A stretch of 64,000 nt of DNA, taken from UBA1127 sp034422455. Lineage in GTDB: Bacteria > Chloroflexota > Dehalococcoidia > Lucifugimonadales > UBA1127. The position numbers and the translations under genes were made by a program. Position 1 is the stretch's first letter. Each line of letters opens with the position of its first letter. Shown here in pieces: positions 61,789-64,000 of this stretch. The notes below the pieces were generated by a model. That model made no database searches. It saw only the letters and a list, made by a program, of their open reading frames with translations, and was not told the DNA's origin. Where the stretch lies: the NCBI GenBank assembly GCA_034422455.1, contig DAOUJQ010000016.1:1-64000 (forward strand), given 5' to 3'.

Positions 61789-62202
61789 ATGGCAAACAAC
61801 CATAACGACCAGATTATTGCTTGCCTCCGCACCCTCAGAGAGACCATCGACCGCCTGCAAGACCTCCTCGGCGGGCCGGCCGAGCAGACCATGGAGCGCA
61901 TGTACCGGCGGCGGCGCGAGCTGCTGACGCGCCTGTACGCCACCGGCGGCCTCGACCAGAAGGGCCTCTTCGCGCTGCTGGACGAGCACGAGACGCCCCA
62001 CCAGTGGATAGGCCAGCAGGTGAAGTCGGGCTACATCGAGAAGTTTCCGCGCCCCTCCGGCAAGGACCTGTACGTCGCCACGCACAAGGCGGTGGAGGAC
62101 CTGAACCTGCAGGAGGAGGCTTCCGCCCTGGTCTCAGCTACGGACGAGACCTTCACGACGGACTGGGACAGCGCCGAGGACGCCGCCTATGACCGTCTCT
62201 AA
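61789..62202 (+). CDS. putative antitoxin partner of MazF, winged-helix-like with acidic tail
   Basis: 137 aa. The ATG at 61789 follows AGGAG by 8 nt. Residues about 10-40 are helical (coiled-coil like); residues 45-105 read like a winged helix (RRELLTRLYATGGLDQKGLFALLDEH...VKSGYIEKFPRPSGKDLYVATHKA). The tail ATDETFTTDWDSAEDAAYDRL is acidic and likely disordered. DNA-binding domain plus acidic tail is the usual antitoxin layout, and the gene overlaps the mazF-like start by 14 nt. It does not resemble MazE. Function inferred from context only. Confidence 0.6.
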   Translation: MANNHNDQIIACLRTLRETIDRLQDLLGGPAEQTMERMYRRRRELLTRLYATGGLDQKGLFALLDEHETPHQWIGQQVKSGYIEKFPRPSGKDLYVATHKAVEDLNLQEEASALVSATDETFTTDWDSAEDAAYDRL

Positions 62203-62536
62203 CGTCCGCCACGGGGACGTCGTCCTGGTGCCCTTCCCGCTGAACTCGCCGACGTCGACGCAGCGTCGGCCGGCGGTGGTGGTGAGCGGCGACTACTTCA
62301 ACAGCGGCACGAACGAGGTGATCATCGCGCCCATCACGGGCCACGGACGGGCATCGCCCCGCATCGGCGACTACGCGGTCATGGACTGGGAGAACGCGGG
62401 GTTGCTGGGGCCGAGCACGGTGCGGGCGCGGCTGACGACGCTGCGGACGTCGCACCTGCTGCGGAAGCTGGGGGAGCTGTCGCGGCGGGACATCCAGGGG
62501 CTGTCGCAGTGGCTGCGGCGGGTGATGGAGCTGTAG
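62189..62536 (+). CDS. MazF/PemK family toxin (mRNA interferase-like)
   Basis: 115 aa, usual length. The start overlaps the upstream gene. The conserved RHGDVVLVPFPLNSPTSTQRRPAVVVSGDYFN and VIIAPITGH segments are the MazF beta-barrel; R26-R27 and the Thr/Ser in the second segment are the usual catalytic neighbourhood. MazF toxins cleave RNA at short sequences. The non-MazE partner upstream would neutralise it. Confidence 0.9.
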   Translation: MTVSNVRHGDVVLVPFPLNSPTSTQRRPAVVVSGDYFNSGTNEVIIAPITGHGRASPRIGDYAVMDWENAGLLGPSTVRARLTTLRTSHLLRKLGELSRRDIQGLSQWLRRVMEL

Positions 62537-62540
62537 GGGG

Positions 62541-62615
62541 CCCCGTTCGCGGTTCGACAGGCTCACCACGAACGGGGAAGGGCGACCACAAGGGTTGCCC
62601 CTACGGGAGGCGGCG
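62541..62615. repeat. hairpin repeats between the MazF gene and the next operon
   Basis: CCCGTTCGCGGTTCGACAGGCTCACCACGAACGGG (about 62541-62577) and CGACCACAAGGGTTGCCCC (62583-62601), variants of two repeat families. Confidence 0.6.
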
Positions 62616-62645
62616 TTGACATTGCCGCTGTGCGCTCAATATGCT
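62616..62645 (+). promoter_or_regulatory. promoter of the 62721-63388 pair
   Basis: TTGACA (62616-62621), 18-bp spacer, TATGCT (62640-62645), about 75 bp before the first start. Consensus -35 and a 4/6 -10. Confidence 0.6.
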
Positions 62646-62720
62646 GGGTTGTACGGGGCGTCAGTGCATCTTTCCACAATCGCAGGGAGCGCCCGCTCCC
62701 ACGCAGGCAAAGGCGGCGTC

Positions 62721-62987
62721 ATGACCGACGGTGACAACCAGGGACAGCCCACCGAGAAAGCGCCCGGCCAACCACAAGAGACCCCTCGCCGAGGCGTCGA
62801 CCCGGTGGTGACCGTTTCCTACTTTGGGCCCGATGGGGCTGCGCTGGACAGGCTGCCCAAGCATCGGGTCTTTCAGGGCCAAAAGTCGACAGTAAGAGCG
62901 CGAACGGGTGGGTATGGGGTGGATCCGGAGACGAGCATCCTCTTCATTGGGCCCAATGGCGAGGTACTCGACAAGCTGCCCTCGTGA
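62721..62987 (+). CDS. small hypothetical protein
   Basis: 88 aa. The ATG at 62721 follows AAAGGCGG. The first 35 residues are polar and probably disordered (TDGDNQGQPTEKAPGQPQETPRRG). After that, two similar beta-type units occur: VTVSYFGPDGAALDRLPKHRVF and SILFIGPNGEVLDKLPS, so the protein has an internal repeat. No family recognised. Its stop overlaps the next start (GTGA), so the two are co-translated. Confidence 0.6.
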   Translation: MTDGDNQGQPTEKAPGQPQETPRRGVDPVVTVSYFGPDGAALDRLPKHRVFQGQKSTVRARTGGYGVDPETSILFIGPNGEVLDKLPS

Positions 62988-63388
62988 ACCTGGAATACGC
63001 CTTCTTCTGTGAGGACGTGAGCGCCGACTCGGGCAACACCGTCACCGTAACCAGGATTTTCACCGGCCTTGAATCTGCAGCGTTTCCCTACACAGCCCCG
63101 GAGCTGGTCGCCGCTCTCTGCATTCGCTTTTCAGTGGCGGAAACCTACGAAAGCAAGACCATAGAGATGCACCTGTTCGACTCCGACGGCCAGGCCGTCA
63201 TGCGGCCAGTGCGCCGTGAAGCCGTGCAGATTCCGCAACCCGTCGAAGGAAGGCTCTACAGGTCTCACCTGTTTGTGCATCACCTGCGCCAAGTGCGCTT
63301 CCCCAAACCCGACGACTATCAACTCAGCTGGCTGGTGAACGGGATAGAGGTCCACTCGCTGCCGCTGCGGGTCTCATTGAGCGCGTAA
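62984..63388 (+). CDS. DUF6941-like hypothetical protein
   Basis: 134 aa from a GTG overlapping the upstream stop. The opening NLEYAFFCEDVSADSGNTVTVTRIFTGLESAAFPYTAPELVAALCIRF resembles the small beta-rich DUF6941 family of unknown function, in which a short acidic strand is followed by a fold with repeated beta strands. No catalytic residue is apparent. Co-translated with the 88-aa protein. Confidence 0.65.
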   Translation: MNLEYAFFCEDVSADSGNTVTVTRIFTGLESAAFPYTAPELVAALCIRFSVAETYESKTIEMHLFDSDGQAVMRPVRREAVQIPQPVEGRLYRSHLFVHHLRQVRFPKPDDYQLSWLVNGIEVHSLPLRVSLSA

Positions 63389-63401
63389 AGAGGCCGGTTT
63401 G

Positions 63402-63428
63402 CCCTTCGATTTCCCTCAGGGCGAACGG
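63402..63428. repeat. CCCTTCGATTTCCCTCAGGGCGAACGG repeat before the sbcD-like gene
   Basis: A complete copy; a TACAAT box (63430-63435) starts 2 bp after it and could be the -10 of the next gene, with no clear -35. Confidence 0.7.
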
Positions 63429-63466
63429 GTACAATACCTGCCATCACCGGTAAGGAAGGGACGTCC

Positions 63467-64000
63467 GTGCGCATTGTCCATACGGCAGACGTACACATAG
63501 GCGTCGAGAACTACGGGCGGCCGGCGACGCAGGCCGACATCGACGCGCTGCCGGGCTACTTTGCGCCGGGCATGGCGCGCAACGCGTACCTGGGCCTGTC
63601 CACGCGGCTGCTCGACTTCCTGTGCGCACTCGACGAGGTGGTGGACTACGCGACGCGGAACGACGCCGACCTGGTGCTCATCGCGGGGGACGCGTACAAG
63701 AGCCGGGACCCGTCGCAGACGCACCAGCGGGAGTTCGCGCGGCGGATGGCGACGCTGGTGAACCGGGGCATCCCCGTCTTCCTGCTGACGGGCAACCACG
63801 ACATCGCGCACTCGCCGACGCGGGCGACGGCGCTGGACATCTTCCCGACGCTGGACGTGGCGGGCATCACGGTGGCGGAGCGGTTCGGCACGCACCGGGT
63901 CGAGACGCGGGCGGGTACGCTGCAGGTCGTCGCGCTGCCGTGGATACGACGGGGCGCGTTCCTGGCGCGGGAGGAGCACCAGGGGATGGTCATCGACGAG
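63467..64000 (+). CDS. SbcD/Mre11-like DNA exonuclease, metallophosphoesterase (3' truncated by window end)
   Basis: 178 codons are inside the window; no stop is reached. The GTG at 63467 has GGAAGGGA upstream. Metallophosphoesterase motifs are in order: HTADVHIG (H5/D8/H10 region), AGDAY (about residue 67), and TGNHD (about residue 106). This matches the SbcD nuclease, which with the SbcC ATPase cleaves DNA hairpins and processes double-strand breaks. An sbcC-like gene would be expected just outside the window. Hairpin-processing activity is of interest given the many palindromic repeats here. Confidence 0.88.
   Translation, partial: MRIVHTADVHIGVENYGRPATQADIDALPGYFAPGMARNAYLGLSTRLLDFLCALDEVVDYATRNDADLVLIAGDAYKSRDPSQTHQREFARRMATLVNRGIPVFLLTGNHDIAHSPTRATALDIFPTLDVAGITVAERFGTHRVETRAGTLQVVALPWIRRGAFLAREEHQGMVIDE

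Overview
The window is high-GC bacterial chromosome. It carries paralogous MFS carriers, a Rieske ring-hydroxylating oxygenase, LLM and molybdenum-hydroxylase enzymes, stand-alone Rieske proteins, MetE-like and dihydroxyphthalate-decarboxylase-like proteins, and many short palindromic intergenic repeats. This profile fits an uncultured Chloroflexota, perhaps a Dehalococcoidia/SAR202-type lineage. The assignment rests on gene content and style only; no 16S gene or phylogeny supports it.

Layout. 1-655 is a repeat-rich edge. 656-10017 holds a catabolic/accessory block: amidohydrolase, orphan YgiT zinc finger, two tandem MFS carriers, Rieske oxygenase, quinone reductase, RidA, three methyltransferases (two of them a tandem pair) and PanD. 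10502-15172 has a radical SAM DNA-repair-type protein behind a LexA-like palindrome, an MFS carrier and a CPA2 antiporter. 15193-23156 has a YbaY-type lipoprotein, an HtrA-type lipoprotein protease, two small Rieske proteins, CobO, a PhnD-like lipoprotein, a coiled-coil protein with a signal-peptidase-like domain, and FolD. 23905-29472 is housekeeping: rpsO-pnp, dapB-asd-dapA and tRNA-Thr. 29672-42268 is accessory: orphan Phd antitoxin, LLM oxidoreductase, hydrolase, MFS, RNase D, two MetE-like proteins, a tandem pair of MDMPI/DinB-like proteins, and an EVE-like plus HsdR_N-like nuclease. 42327-50940 holds an orphan molybdenum hydroxylase and a Pho locus (phoB-phoR-pstS-pstC-pstA, no pstB or phoU) in which PstS is duplicated inside one polypeptide and Pho-box-like 11-bp direct repeats precede both pstS and phoB. 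50995-58342 has tRNA-Pro, tRNA-Arg, mnmA, a DinB protein, rnhB, yraN, an ABC exporter and glyS. 58880-64000 holds a TdeIII-type restriction-modification pair, a MazF toxin with a non-MazE partner, two small overlapping genes, and the start of an SbcD-like exonuclease.

The most unusual items are: (i) a membrane-anchored coiled coil with a histidine in nearly every heptad joined to an S26B signal-peptidase-like catalytic domain; (ii) a tandem-duplicated PstS under Pho-box-like repeats; (iii) the LexA-like box on the radical SAM gene; (iv) a family of 84-110 bp elements whose terminal inverted repeats differ between copies but keep pairing; (v) tandem units of about 95 bp that copy the last codons of a gene plus a hairpin, seen at two independent loci. 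All calls come from reading motifs; no database search was run.
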